Source: Ganoderma boninense
Taxonomy: Eukaryota > Basidiomycota > Agaricomycetes > Polyporales > Polyporaceae
Direction: 5' to 3'
DNA: 64,000 nt
NCBI GenBank assembly: GCA_002900995.3
Contig: CM035310.1
Coordinates: forward strand, 3,558,096 to 3,622,095
Shown in pieces: positions 10,065 through 20,907 of the stretch; position 1 is the stretch's first letter; each line of letters starts with the position of its first letter. Both the position numbers and the translations under genes were made by a program. The notes under the pieces were generated by a model. The model was not told the origin of the DNA, searched no databases, and saw only the letters and a program-made list of their open reading frames with translations.

Positions 10065-13000
10065 CTCTGACTCCGAAGGTGCTCTTCAAGTTGACCCCTT
10101 TGCCCAGTCCGAGTCCAAGTAGTGCTCAGTCAGCAATCAGAGACGAGGTCGAAGAAGAACTGCAGCCTGAGCGGAGAGTTGCACAGAGGTAGTGTCGTAC
10201 GCGTCTTGGATCGATGACTCAGTCAGCCAAGGCGCTATATATGTCGCTGTAGTATACATACCAGGAGGAGGTTAGCGACAGTTAATTTGATCGGCGGTCC
10301 AAACTTCAAGTTTTAACGTTTCAATTTTAAACTCACCAGCTGCGTCAACGCGCACTGAACGGGAAGGGTCTCGCGCATACTTAATAACCTGAGTACGAGC
10401 TGATCATGATGGATTGCTGACGGAGGCTACAGAGTGACGTGTCGCCGCGCAGTCGTCATGCCCGTGAAACACGTCCCAATACTGGCAGGATTTGCGATAA
10501 TGCGGAGAGGGACAGACGCCGGTTCCCCCCACGGCCACGGTATTTTGTCCGCGGCCGTCGGGTTAGCCTCGCGGGCAAGCAACTCGGAATCTAGATTCTA
10601 AGTTAATAGACCCGGAGACGGAGGCAGACAGTGAGTGACATGGACGTCGCGGGGACAGACGGGACAGCGCCAAACGACCGGGCGACAGAGGCCATCCCAT
10701 ATTCGTACGGGTGACGCTGGCGTTTTCGCGGTCGTTTGGTGGATGGCCCGTGTGTCGTTGATAAGGATGCTCGCTTTAATTCAAAAACGGCCCCGGACGT
10801 TCCGTAAGCATTAAGTATCCAATATATATCGCTCTGTAGACGTACGTAGTACCTGACCGACGTGTTGCCACAAACCTCTTCGCTCTCCGACACGCCACGA
10901 TGCAGCGAATCCTCGGATGTTGATCGGTGTCTGGTTTGCGTCGTTCTCGGTTGCCCGTCCAGCAGGGACGCAACTTGAACTGCCAGACTGCTGAGTCTCG
11001 GCCGAAAGAACGCAGCAATGCGATGTCCGCCTACGAAGCGTCGGTAACAAGGTAATAAAGTTATCTACGACGATTGTTTGCCGAATCTAAGTACGGGGGT
11101 CTTCTCAAATTCCGGTCGCGCTATGAGCAGTGGCAGTGCTCGCCACCGAACGCGTACCGCAGTAAAGTGCTTTCTCGCGATCAGAGCATAGTCAGATACT
11201 TCCATGACCTAGAGCAAGGAGGAATCAAGGCGGCGCATACCAAGGCGTTCGAACCGTACTTAAGGCTCAAGGGAGTAAGAGGGCTCCACCCGGATCATTA
11301 AACCTCGAGACCGACCGGGATACTTGGCAAGCAGAACACACACGCTACATAGTCTAATAGGCTCAATTTCGGTGATAGAAATACGCACGGGATTTGTAGC
11401 TTGGGACCGGAACTTGAGGAGGAAGACACATCCAACGTAAGACCTGTGCGGGGGTATTTCAGGCGAGCTAGTGGCCTGCTAAATGTTATGTTGATACGCC
11501 TTCCGACCGCCACGTTGAAGGCTGGTGCGGTTGCTACGCGGACGGTGAGTATGTGAAGGGGCGATATTCCCAAACTGGGTAACGGGCGCAGTATTTCGGA
11601 GAGCGAACCAGACATGCGCGTGGGCATGAGGATTGTCCGAGGGTTTATCCGAGACTTTGGGGAGCGACAAAACGGGGGGCGTTGCGACCAAAGACGTCCG
11701 CATTGCGCAATGCCGTAGGAGTTCAACATCACGTGGATTGTTCAGAACACACGGCGATACGAGGAAGAAGAAGAGGAGCGGGGGTGCGAAGACTCACAAT
11801 GCAAGAGCGAGCTGCCCGATGATACAAGACCCTACGACTTGAGAGACCCGGAGATAGCGGTCCAGCGGGAGGATCGAATGACCAACAGAATAGGAGTCCA
11901 ACGGCACGCACCTGCAATCCAGTATACCAACATGAGAAAGGTGATCACGCGTCCGTCCAGAAGTACTGCTGAGGGGATTTCTTAAGCCGGGTGACATGGA
12001 CGGCTATAGTGCGGTAGTGCCCGAGTTTGCAACTTCGCGGAGGCCCGTGGTGCGAAGGACGTGACCGACGAAGCGGGAATGTGCGGCGGCATTGTGTCCA
12101 CTTCCATAAAAAATTCTGACCCCCCGACGCATCTCGAGCTCTGGAATGTCGGTGAAAAAGGAACATCCGTCGCGTCGGCGTGTTCGGACGAGGCAGAACA
12201 TACCTGATAGAGGCGATCAGCGCACACAAGATTTTTGAGGATCACGACACCGCTGCGATGGGGCGAGTGGAGCTTGAAAGCGTTCAGGCGGGGCCATCGG
12301 CAGCGGAGGGCGGACCGAACAGGAAAATGGATTTAAACACAGGAGGATGTGAGGAGGCACGGGGGACGTGAGCGATGTCTGTGGTCGGATGAGACGATGG
12401 CTGACCGGGTTCCTTATGAGTGTGGGTAGCGGTGTGCCGGCGAAAAGGGTTCGATAGCAACGCTGGGCCGGCGGCAGGGGCGGACGGAAGGAATGGAAGG
12501 CAGTGGAAGAGGTCAAGTCGAAGAGAGCGTTACGACATCGGACAGAGAAGGCAGCAAGCCCCGGCGGAGGAGAGGCTTGGAAGAGGGCGGCTGAAACGGC
12601 TGCCGGGAGGCGTCGGCTACGTAGCCTATGGAACGCGGTCATGGGGGGTCATGAGACGAAACGGCGGGGTCACGATGGACAGTGTTCGCGTGCGCCGAGG
12701 GGGAGGACACAATGGTCGAATGATGGGGCTCGCAGGGAGGCATGAAACTGTTGCGAAAGCGGTCAGAAACAGTCAGAAAACATTGGCGGGCGGTGTGAAT
12801 GGCGCCAGACGATTGTGGTACCTACTCCGCACTTCGACCGGTCATCGAGACGAGACGCGACAGGATGCTCTAACACTGAGGGTAGTCGCGGGCACGCAGA
12901 CCGGCCAAGCACTGTTGTGCAGGGCATTCTCCGCTCTAGTTGAAGCACAGAAGACATGTCAGAGAGCAAGGAGCTGAAAGCAGTTGGATGGAGGTAGCGA

Positions 13001-13290
13001 GCGGCGAGCCGAGTCAAGTGTGCGCGGAGGATGCGGGGAGCGACTCCCGCCCCGTTACGTCACGCTGGCGTCACGCGTGTCTGGCTCGATAGGCGCCAAG
13101 AGGCTAGCTGCTCGCTTGCTGTTCGCGATGGAAGGTTGGAAGCGGTCAGCCCGGCGGGAGCCACATGTTGTCCCCAATCCTCGACGCTTCTTTCTGCAGT
13201 GCTATAAAGTGCCCTTCGCCATGCTCTCCCGAGATTTCTCCGGTCCCACTTGCAGCTCGACGTGGGCTGCAGTCGTCTGGTCGACATCCG
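10065..13290. other. 3.2 kb without a recognisable gene
   Basis: Contains the divergent upstream regions of the DUF6534 gene and of the GH3 gene. Short minus-strand frames between 11300 and 12245 include a hydrophobic piece (FLMLVYWIAGACRW near 11890-11930) that might be a leftover membrane-protein exon, but I could not link it to neighbouring exons or a family. The 12400-12980 plus-strand frame is Arg/Gly-rich and looks like compositional noise. Confidence 0.35.
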
Positions 13291-13294
13291 CACC

Positions 13295-16200
13295 ATGGCC
13301 CTCATCCTCAACTCCAGGTTGTCCGCCATCTGCGCCCTCCTCCTCCTCACCCTCGCCACCGATGCTGCTCCATCCGACTCTGCAAGCTCCGCAGTCAGCT
13401 TCACCTCCGCATCCGCCTCCACCTTCCTTGGATCCTCTGCTGCAGCGACTTCGGTCGCTGAGACGAGCTCAGCAGTCGTCGGCTCAACCTCAAGCATAAG
13501 CTCGTTGGCAGCCACTAGCTCGTCCTTCCTTGGCTCTTCGAGCGCAGCTTCTGTGCCCGCAGCTAGCTCAAGTTTCCTAGCCTCCTCCAGCGAGGCTTCC
13601 ACACTCCCAAGCGGCGCGTCGCTCCCTTCGGATGCGTCCATAACCTCTGCGGCGGCGACCACCACCACTTCTGGTGCGCCTGCTACCGAGACCAGTACGT
13701 CTTCTGTTTCGCTCTGCGTTTCTCCTTCCCCCTTCTTCGTGCCTTCCTTCTCCTCAAGTTTGTTTCGTCGGACACGCACATTCACGGCTGCATCATTCCA
13801 ATCATCCCTCGGCAGAGCGCGCATCCCCGCTACCCCGCGTCCTTAGCCGCCATTTACCCGACCGTGATCGGGGATGCTGCAGCCGAGAATATTTTCGTTC
13901 GCGACGAGGACGCCACGCCTGTCTTACGCTTGACGTCGCAACCCCCAGCATCACACGACGTGTGGGCGGCGAGGGCTCCGAACCCCACCTTCCTCTGCAG
14001 GTGTGACTCGACATCGGAGTCTGTTTATTATTGTCCGGGGTTATGGCGCGCTTTCCGTGTTGGATACGTCTCTTGGGCAGCATGGCGCAGACATGTCGAC
14101 AGGGTCATACATAGAAGAGTCTCTGCACGAGAGGGACGACCTGCGCCACGCCCGAGTCTCATTAACGGAATCTTTCTGACTGCCGAGTGGCGCTTGGGTG
14201 GCTTGGGTTTGGACGCGGCTTGATTTCTTTCCACCCGGGAATGGCGGGCCATTTCATGCTAGGGAATATCTCCTTGGCAGCACCCGCCATCTTCTCCAGT
14301 CATTTAAGAATCTGTTCCGTTCGCTGCGAAGGAGCATGAGACTTGGACTTCCCGGAGAGCCGTCTTCCGAGTGGGATCCATTCGGAGGACCGCTTGTATG
14401 TACCATCCAGTCTTCCGGAAAGGCTGTTGGTTCTACGTGCGCGTGCTATGGCTGTAGGACCGATCCCGTGGCGACACATGCGTGCCATTGCACCCTCAAA
14501 GTCGCATACATGAAGCTATTTGGTGGCCCTTTGCGAATATAAGCCCCGCGGCCTCTTTGTGGCCTTCTCGCACCTGGGTTACATCTCCATATTTTCATCT
14601 CGTAGGCTCTACGTGGGCTCCGGTGAAAGGGCAGCGCGTTCCGCCACCAGGACCCTTGATTCAAGGCTCAATGGTGATTCCTCAGTTCTCCTCATCCTTG
14701 CGCCACGGACGCTTGCGCTGGCTCCATGCGACTGATTCGATGAGAGAATGTCCTTTCTCTCTGTGGAGATCGGTATCCACTCCATTCTAGACGAGCTCCT
14801 GGATCTCCTCTCGTCTCGCAGTTCAATCGGTCATCGCATGCCCACCCAGGCATCTACTGCGGTGTGGAGTATTGTTTTCGCCTCCTTTATGCAACAAGCG
14901 GCCCAAAATGGCCAGAGTGCTCGATATGCCGCAGTCCTGACGTGATCGCGAGCTCGGGTGGGACAGCCAGAAATGGTCTCATGCGGCCACAACATTCGCC
15001 TCCTTAGCATTCATGGCGAAGTGCATTTCTGTGCCGTATTCTAGGATCGGCCTTCCCTTCTCCCCCCACATCGTCTTTCTTCCCCGCACACCACGCAGGA
15101 ACGGAACGCGCGCTGACCGCCCTCCTCCCCCCCTCCGCAGCGCACATCACGCTCCCCATCTCCTCCTACCCCTTCTCCGCCTTCCCCGTCCCCTCCGCCG
15201 CGCCGATCCCGGGCGTCTTCCCCGCGACCTCCCCGAAGTCGCCCCCGCCCGTCGGCTCCGACCTCATCCCGGACTTCGCGCCCCGCGTGGGCCGCGGCGA
15301 AAGCGAAAGCGAAGGACGCTCGTGGCTGGGCTCTCGCTCGAGGACGCCGTCAACGTCGCGACGGGCGTGGGCTGGATGGGCGGGCGCTGCGTGGGGAACA
15401 TCGGCGCGGTGGGCGCGTGGCCGGGGCTGTGCCTCGAGGACTCGCCGCTGGGCGTGCGCTTCACGGACTTCGCGACCGCGTTCCCCGCCGGGGTGAACGC
15501 CGCCGCGACGTGGAACCGCACGCTGATTAGGGCGCGCGGCAAGGCGATCGGCCAGGAGTTCAGGGGCAAGGGCGCGCATGTGGGGTTGGGCCCGATGATG
15601 AATATGGGGCGCATCGCGCAGGGGGGACGGAATTGGGAGGGGTTTGGCGCGGACCCGTTCCTCACGGGCGAGGCGGCGTACGAGACGGTGCTCGGGTGGC
15701 AGGAGGGCGGGTCGCAGGCGTGTGCGAAGCACTATATTAACAAGTGCGTTCTTTGATTGACTTTTGCGGGCTGGGGCGTTGTGGGCAAGCTGACGAGGGG
15801 GTTCTATGTAGCGAGCAGGAGCACCTGCGCGACCATGAGTCGTCCGACGTTAACGACAGGACGGAGCACGAGATTTACGTGCACCCGTTCATGCGGGCCG
15901 TCCAGGCCGGCGTGGCTAGCGTCATGTGCAGCTACAGTAAGTGTCCTAGTCGTCTAGTGGGCTTCGCATGCGATGCTGACTTGCTGTGCCAGACCAAGTA
16001 AACGCAACTTGGGCATGCGAAAACGAACGCACCCTCAACCAGATCCTCAAAGGCGAGCTTGGTTTCCAGGGTTATGTCATGTCCGACTGGGGCGCGCACC
16101 ACTCGACCCTCGCTGCCGTTGCTGGTCTCGACGTACGTGTTTTATCTTCACATCTTGCAATGTGCTGACAGAGGCTGCGTGCAGATGTCGATGCCTGGCG

Positions 16201-17867
16201 ATATCAGCTTTGGGTCAGGCACTAGCTGGTGGGGCGCGAACCTGACCGCGTTCGTCGAGAACGGCACGATCGCCGCGACTCGCGTCGTCGACATGGCGGA
16301 GCGTATCATCGGGGCGTGGTATCTCCTAGGCCAGGACGAGAACTACCCGGCCGGTGCGTGTTCTCCTCGCTGCTTGTATTTTGCGTTCCCCGGTGCGCAT
16401 CCGCATCTCTGACGCTCGCTCCGCGCGTGCAGTGAACTTCAACGCGTTCTTCCCGTACGACGAGGCGACCAACGACCACGTGGACGTCCAGGACGACCAC
16501 TTCAAGGTCGTGCGCGAGATCGGCGCGGCGAGCACCGTGCTTCTCAAGAACGTCGGCGACGCGCTGCCGCTCCGCAAGCCGCGCTCGGTCGCTATCATCG
16601 GTGCGTCTTCCCCTTCCATTGCTCCCCGTCTGCTCCCTCCCCTCGGTCTAGTTTAAACTTTAAATAGGCAACGACTCTGGCCCGTCCAATCGCGGCCCGA
16701 ACGGCTACACCGACCGCGGCGGCGACGACGGCACGCTCGCGATGGGCTGGGGATCCGGCACGGCCAACTTCCCGTACCTCATCACGCCGCTCGAGGCGAT
16801 CCAGGCGCGCGCGCGCCAGGACCGCTCGAGCGTATCGTGGTTCCTGAGCAACTGGGACCTCGCGGGCGCGGCGGCGACGGCGCTGCAGCAGGACGTCGCG
16901 CTCGTGTTCGTGAACGCGGACTCGGGCGAGGACTACATCACCGTCGCTGGCAACGAGGGCGACCGCCAGAACCTCACGCTCTGGGGCAACGCCAACGCGC
17001 TCATCGGCGCCGTCGCCGCCGCGAACCCGAACACCGTCGTCGTCGTGCACTCCGTCGGCCCTGCGATCGTCGAGCCGTGGATCGAGAACCCGAACGTCAC
17101 CGCCGTGCTCTGGGCGGGGCTCCCCGGCCAGGAGAGCGGCAACGCGCTCGTGGACGTGCTCTACGGGGCGGTGAGCCCGTCGGGCCGCCTGCCGTACACG
17201 ATCGCGAAGGACCCCGCGGACTACCCCGCGCGGCTGATCACGGGCGGGAACACGGACGAGATCATCCTCGTCGAGTACACGGAGGACCTCAACATCGACT
17301 ACCGCCACTTCGACGCGAACGGCATCGCGCCGCGCTTCGAGTTCGGCTTCGGCATGTCGTACACGAGCTTCGCGTACTCGGCCCTGCGCATCTGGCCCGT
17401 GCAGCAGTGGGACCCGACGTCGGTCGCGCTCGAGGAGGCGTGGGCGCGCGGCGTGCCAGCCCGAACGTCGAGGGCGGCTCCGTCGCGCTGTGGCTCCACC
17501 GCCCGGTGTTCGAGGTGACGTTCAAGGTGCGGAACGTGGGCGGGGTCCTGGGCGGCGAGGTGCGTTTCCGTTTCCTGCCTTTTCTCCTTCTCACAGCGAT
17601 ATTAAACCCCTCGTGCCATCGTAGATCCCCCAGCTGTACCTGCACTTCCCGTCGAGCGCGGGCGAGCCCCCGAGCGTGCTCCGCGGGTTCTCCGACGTGC
17701 TCCTCGAGCCCGGCCAGAGCGAGACGGTCACGATGACCCTGTCGCGCTACGACCTGAGCATCTGGGATAGCCTGGCGCAGGGCTGGCGCAAGCCCGAAGG
17801 CAAGTTCACGTTCTCGGTGGGCGCGAGCAGCCGCGACTTCCGGTTGAAGGGCAGCATCCCGCTCTAG
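13295..17867 (+). CDS. Secreted GH3 beta-glucosidase with Ser-rich N-terminal linker; apparent frameshifts
   Basis: Likely hydrolyses terminal beta-glucosyl residues of cello-oligosaccharides outside the cell. Exon 1 (13295-13694) gives a signal peptide (SAICALLLLTLATDA) and a ~110-residue Ser/Ala/Thr-rich, probably O-glycosylated linker. It ends in phase 1, which exactly fits exon 2 at 15141. Further exons: 15141-15743, 15812-15936, 15993-16132, 16185-16353, 16433-16600, 16668-17559 and 17625-17867. GH3 landmarks are GPMMNMGRIAQGGRNWEGFG, CAKHYINN, and GYVMSDWGAHHS with the expected nucleophile Asp in SDW. The (alpha/beta)6 sandwich and the C-terminal fibronectin-like domain (LYLHFPSSAGEPPSVLRGFS) follow. 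The frame shifts near 15283 and 15318, in the segment before AGLSLEDAVNV, and again near 17452, just before PNVEGGSVALWLHRP. No intron can explain these, so either base-level sequence errors or a recent pseudogene is possible. Family assignment is very secure. That exon 1 belongs here is supported by phase and by the Ser-rich N-termini of related fungal GH3 proteins. Confidence 0.88.
13695..15140 (+). other. Unusually long first intron of the GH3 gene (about 1.45 kb)
   Basis: Starts with a consensus GTACGT donor at 13695 and ends with a pyrimidine-rich CTCCGCAG acceptor at 15140. Joining restores the reading frame. The remaining introns of this gene are 48-80 bp, so this one is about twenty times longer. 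No complete ORF, transposase motif or terminal repeats were seen inside. Alternative: the Ser-rich exon is a separate gene and the GH3 start lies elsewhere. Confidence 0.55.
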
Positions 17868-18281
17868 AGCTATGCGCTCGGAGGGGCTTGGTTGGCTGCA
17901 AGATATACCTGTAGGCTGTAGCGCATCGTTTTTGCATGCTGATTTCGATTGATTGACACCAATACCGATATCGCAAAAACTCACCAGCATGATGATTATT
18001 ACAAGTAGATACCTTTGGATTGCGTGGATTAGCATTGATTTTGTCGTCAGCGTATGTACTACGCAGTTGGATGCAGGCTCGTGGCAATTGATCTGGGTCC
18101 TGCTTGCCGTATTGACCGCTGGAGTGATAGAACAGGAGTACGAACCTCTTACGGACCCATGAGATTGTCGCAGCGTGAACTATGAGTACAGACAATACGA
18201 TGCAATAAGTATGATCGTCCAATTGGCATAATGACCGGGACTGCATGGACGGGTGAAAAAAGTTCTTGAGAGCGTTATACA

Positions 18282-18369
18282 TACACTGAGCGGGAGTCGA
18301 ACCCGCGCCGCTTGCTGTGGAAGGCAGGACTTGTGGAAGGCAAGCATGATACCGTTTCACCATCAGTGT
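18282..18369 (-). tRNA. tRNA-Gly (anticodon TCC) with a ~17-nt intron
   Basis: On the minus strand the 88-nt sequence folds as a tRNA. The acceptor stem ACACTGA pairs fully with TCAGTGT, with discriminator A. The A-box is TGGTGAAACGGTA. The anticodon stem CTTGC/GCAAG carries loop CTTCCA plus A after removal of ~17 nt (CAAGTCCTGCCTTCCAC) at the usual position 37/38. The T-arm is GCGGG-TTCGACT-CCCGC and contains the B-box. U33 and anticodon UCC give glycine. The first pair is A-U rather than the G-C expected for tRNA-Gly. The intron partly repeats the anticodon arm, so the exact splice points are uncertain by a base or two. Confidence 0.85.
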
Positions 18370-18590
18370 ATCAAACGGCAGCAGAGACAGATGCTGTTGA
18401 ATTTATTGGTTCGTAAACATCATAAACATTTCGTCACTCGAAGTCCCACTCGCTACCCAGGCCATCTGACTATGTAAGTTCGTGGCGCATCCATCATGCT
18501 CGGGTATCCCAGCTTGTAAAAAAAAAGAAAAAAGTCCGCTAGAAGTACAGGCGTCGATAACGAACGCCACCACAGGCTATAAAAGATCGA
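18370..18590. other. Short spacer between tRNA and P450 3' end
   Basis: Contains an A-rich run near 18518-18534 (AAAAAAAAAGAAAAAAG) downstream of the P450 stop when read on the plus strand. No gene is seen. Confidence 0.4.
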
Positions 18591-20907
18591 TCAGGCCGTC
18601 ACGATGTTGACGGCATTCATGTGCGCAATGAGGCTGAGAGTCTGCTCTGTGCGGGGGCGGAAGGTGCATTTGAATTGCTTCGGTTGACTGTGGTCGCGAT
18701 TGCGTGATTAGCGAGCCACTCGAGGCCCCGGCCATAGAACTCACCTCACGAAGCCAGAGATGAAGGCGGCGTCCGGGACGATGTCGCGTCCCAGCGCGTT
18801 TTTGGCGAAAGAAAGGTCCAACGCGGCGATGATGTTCGCAGCAGCCAGCCACACGCTGGCGTCGGCAAACATTTGCCCCGGGCAGATCCTGCAGAGAAGC
18901 CAGTCAGCGGTCGGGTATCGGATTGAATGAATGAGTGGGTGAGATGCGGCTCACCTTCTCCCAAAGCCGAAGACGATGTTCCTAGGGTCCATACGCTCAG
19001 ACTCGTCGGTAGACATCCGCAGATAGCGATCGGGGTCAAACTTCTCCGGGCTGGAGTACACTTCAGGGTTCTGGGTCATCCACCTGGAGCGCCGCGAACA
19101 TGAGCGTGACGCATCACGTATGAAAGAGGAAACATGCAAACCATATGTTGGGGATAACCATGGACCCTTCGGGGAGGTCGAAGCCCCGGTACACATCGTC
19201 CGAGCTGAGTCTGTGGGGCACGCCTAGTCGCCCGCGACTCAATTAGCAACATGCGTGCCTCCTGTCAGCCGCAAACTCACCGAGAGGCACCGGCGCGTTC
19301 CACCTGGGGTTCCAGAACATGTTGTTGTTAGCTATGGTGATATGTCGGGTACGGGGCGTGGGCGTGGGCGTACCGGAATACTTCTTTGACCACGCATTCC
19401 AAGTAAGGAAGATGTTCACGGTCTTCAAAATCGGGTAGCCGTTCCGGGCCGACGACACGATCGATCTCCGCACGCGCCCTCCGGTACACCTCCGGGTGGA
19501 GGACCATGGCTAGCACAAACGTTTTCAGGGTCGTCACCGTCTTCACGAGGAAATTAGTCATGAGTCAGCCATGCGACGACGGCAGAAAACGCACTGTCTC
19601 CGAGCCCGCTGAAAACGCGGGGTTAGCACGGGAATGTGGTCTCTTCTAGTGGGGGAGGGAGCTCACCGGCGTAAACGACACCAGCCGCCCCCTTGATGTC
19701 TTCCTCATGCTCCGCCGTCAGGGTGCCTTCTGCGAGGGCTTCCTCCACCAAGGTAGCCGTCAGCGAAGGCGCCGCCGTCCCCGCCATCTTTCGCGTCCAT
19801 TGAGTTGCGGAGATTGCAAAACAGAAAAACTTCTGTGAACTTACCATGGCGCGCTTAACCATGTCGTACGGCGTGTCCAACGTCTGGCGGACGAGGGACT
19901 TGACGTGGAACGCCTGGTGCTTGAACCCGGAGCCAGGCATCCAGAGCGGGAGCCGTTTAACTGCGGGGCGCATTTGAGTACTCTCGGGCCCATTTTCGGT
20001 ACCGAGAAGAACGCACGGATAGGGAAGAAGTCCACCAGCATGGATCCGGGGCTCCCGGCGATTACGGTCTCCACCGTCGTGCGCTCGGCCGTCTCGACCA
20101 GACGGTCGTCCAAGGACGTAACCCTGTAGCCATACGCGATGTCGAGCACCATCGCCCCTGCCCACCTGCACATCGCCTCCTTAGACCGTCGTCCCGACCT
20201 TACGGAGCTCAGACGAAATTGCGACGCACCGTGTAATGTGATCCATGAAGCGCTCTGGGCGGTCGCAGAGCCCCGACAACAGCGTGTAGGTTTCGCGCCG
20301 CTGAATGGGCCGATAGCTCATGAGCGCGGCCTTGGACGTGAACGCGTCCTGAAGCCACTTCCGGTGCTTCCGGAAGCGTTCTCCGTACGGGAGGTTGTTG
20401 ATCACGCTGTCCCAGCCCATGCTGGGAAGAAAAGAAGGGGAAAGGAGGGGTCAGTCGCTGCAACGGCAGCAATATTGGTAAAGAGGGGGACGACGCACAG
20501 CTCCTTGAGCAGGATGAACGGCGGCCGGTCGGAGTACTTTGCGCTGCGCTTTTCCATCAGATCCACCGCGGCTTCCTTGGAGTTCAAGACCACGACGGGG
20601 GTGCGGAAAAACTTCGCGAACACGACGTCGCCTGTGGGTCGTCGCACCGTCAGCGACTGTGCGCGAGGATGAGACGTGAAGAGAGGGTCTTACCGAACAG
20701 CCTGCCCCACTCGGCGAGTTTTCGCTGCTGGTACTCCATCGGGAGCTGGTGGACATTGCCGAAGAGGGGAACAGCTGCCGGTCCGGGGGGGTGATGGTAC
20801 TTGACGCTCTTGGTGTACCGGATGTACGCGCCTGCGACCACGAGCACGAGGATGAGGGCGGTGGGCGCCATTGAGACGAGGAACGCGAGGTGCGACCAGA
20901 GAGCCAT
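18591..20907 (-). CDS. Cytochrome P450 monooxygenase, ER membrane-anchored
   Basis: A complete multi-exon P450 on the minus strand from the ATG at 20907 to the stop at 18591. The N-terminus has one membrane anchor ([16 protein letters not shown]), a basic stop and the proline hinge [15 protein letters not shown]. Then come the C-helix motif [12 protein letters not shown], the I-helix AGSETV (split by an intron near 19600), the K-helix E-x-x-R in ECVVKEVFR, the PERF-like [10 protein letters not shown], and the heme loop FGFGRR|ICPGQ, whose Cys is the thiolate ligand and which is also split by an intron (18890-18955). The C-terminal exon ends [19 protein letters not shown]. At least ten exons with 50-75-bp introns. 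All hallmark residues are present and no frameshift was seen, so the gene looks functional. Substrate is unknown; related basidiomycete P450s act on xenobiotics and secondary metabolites. No other biosynthetic gene is adjacent. Confidence 0.93.

Noticed and set aside
13060..13824. 254-codon minus-strand frame rich in Glu/Ala
   Set aside because: It is the complement of the Ser/Ala-rich GH3 first exon; no start context, domain or splice support.
16595..17736. Long frames (237 codons minus, 299 codons plus) across the GH3 exons
   Set aside because: Arg/Asp/Val-rich GC shadows of the conserved GH3 frame.
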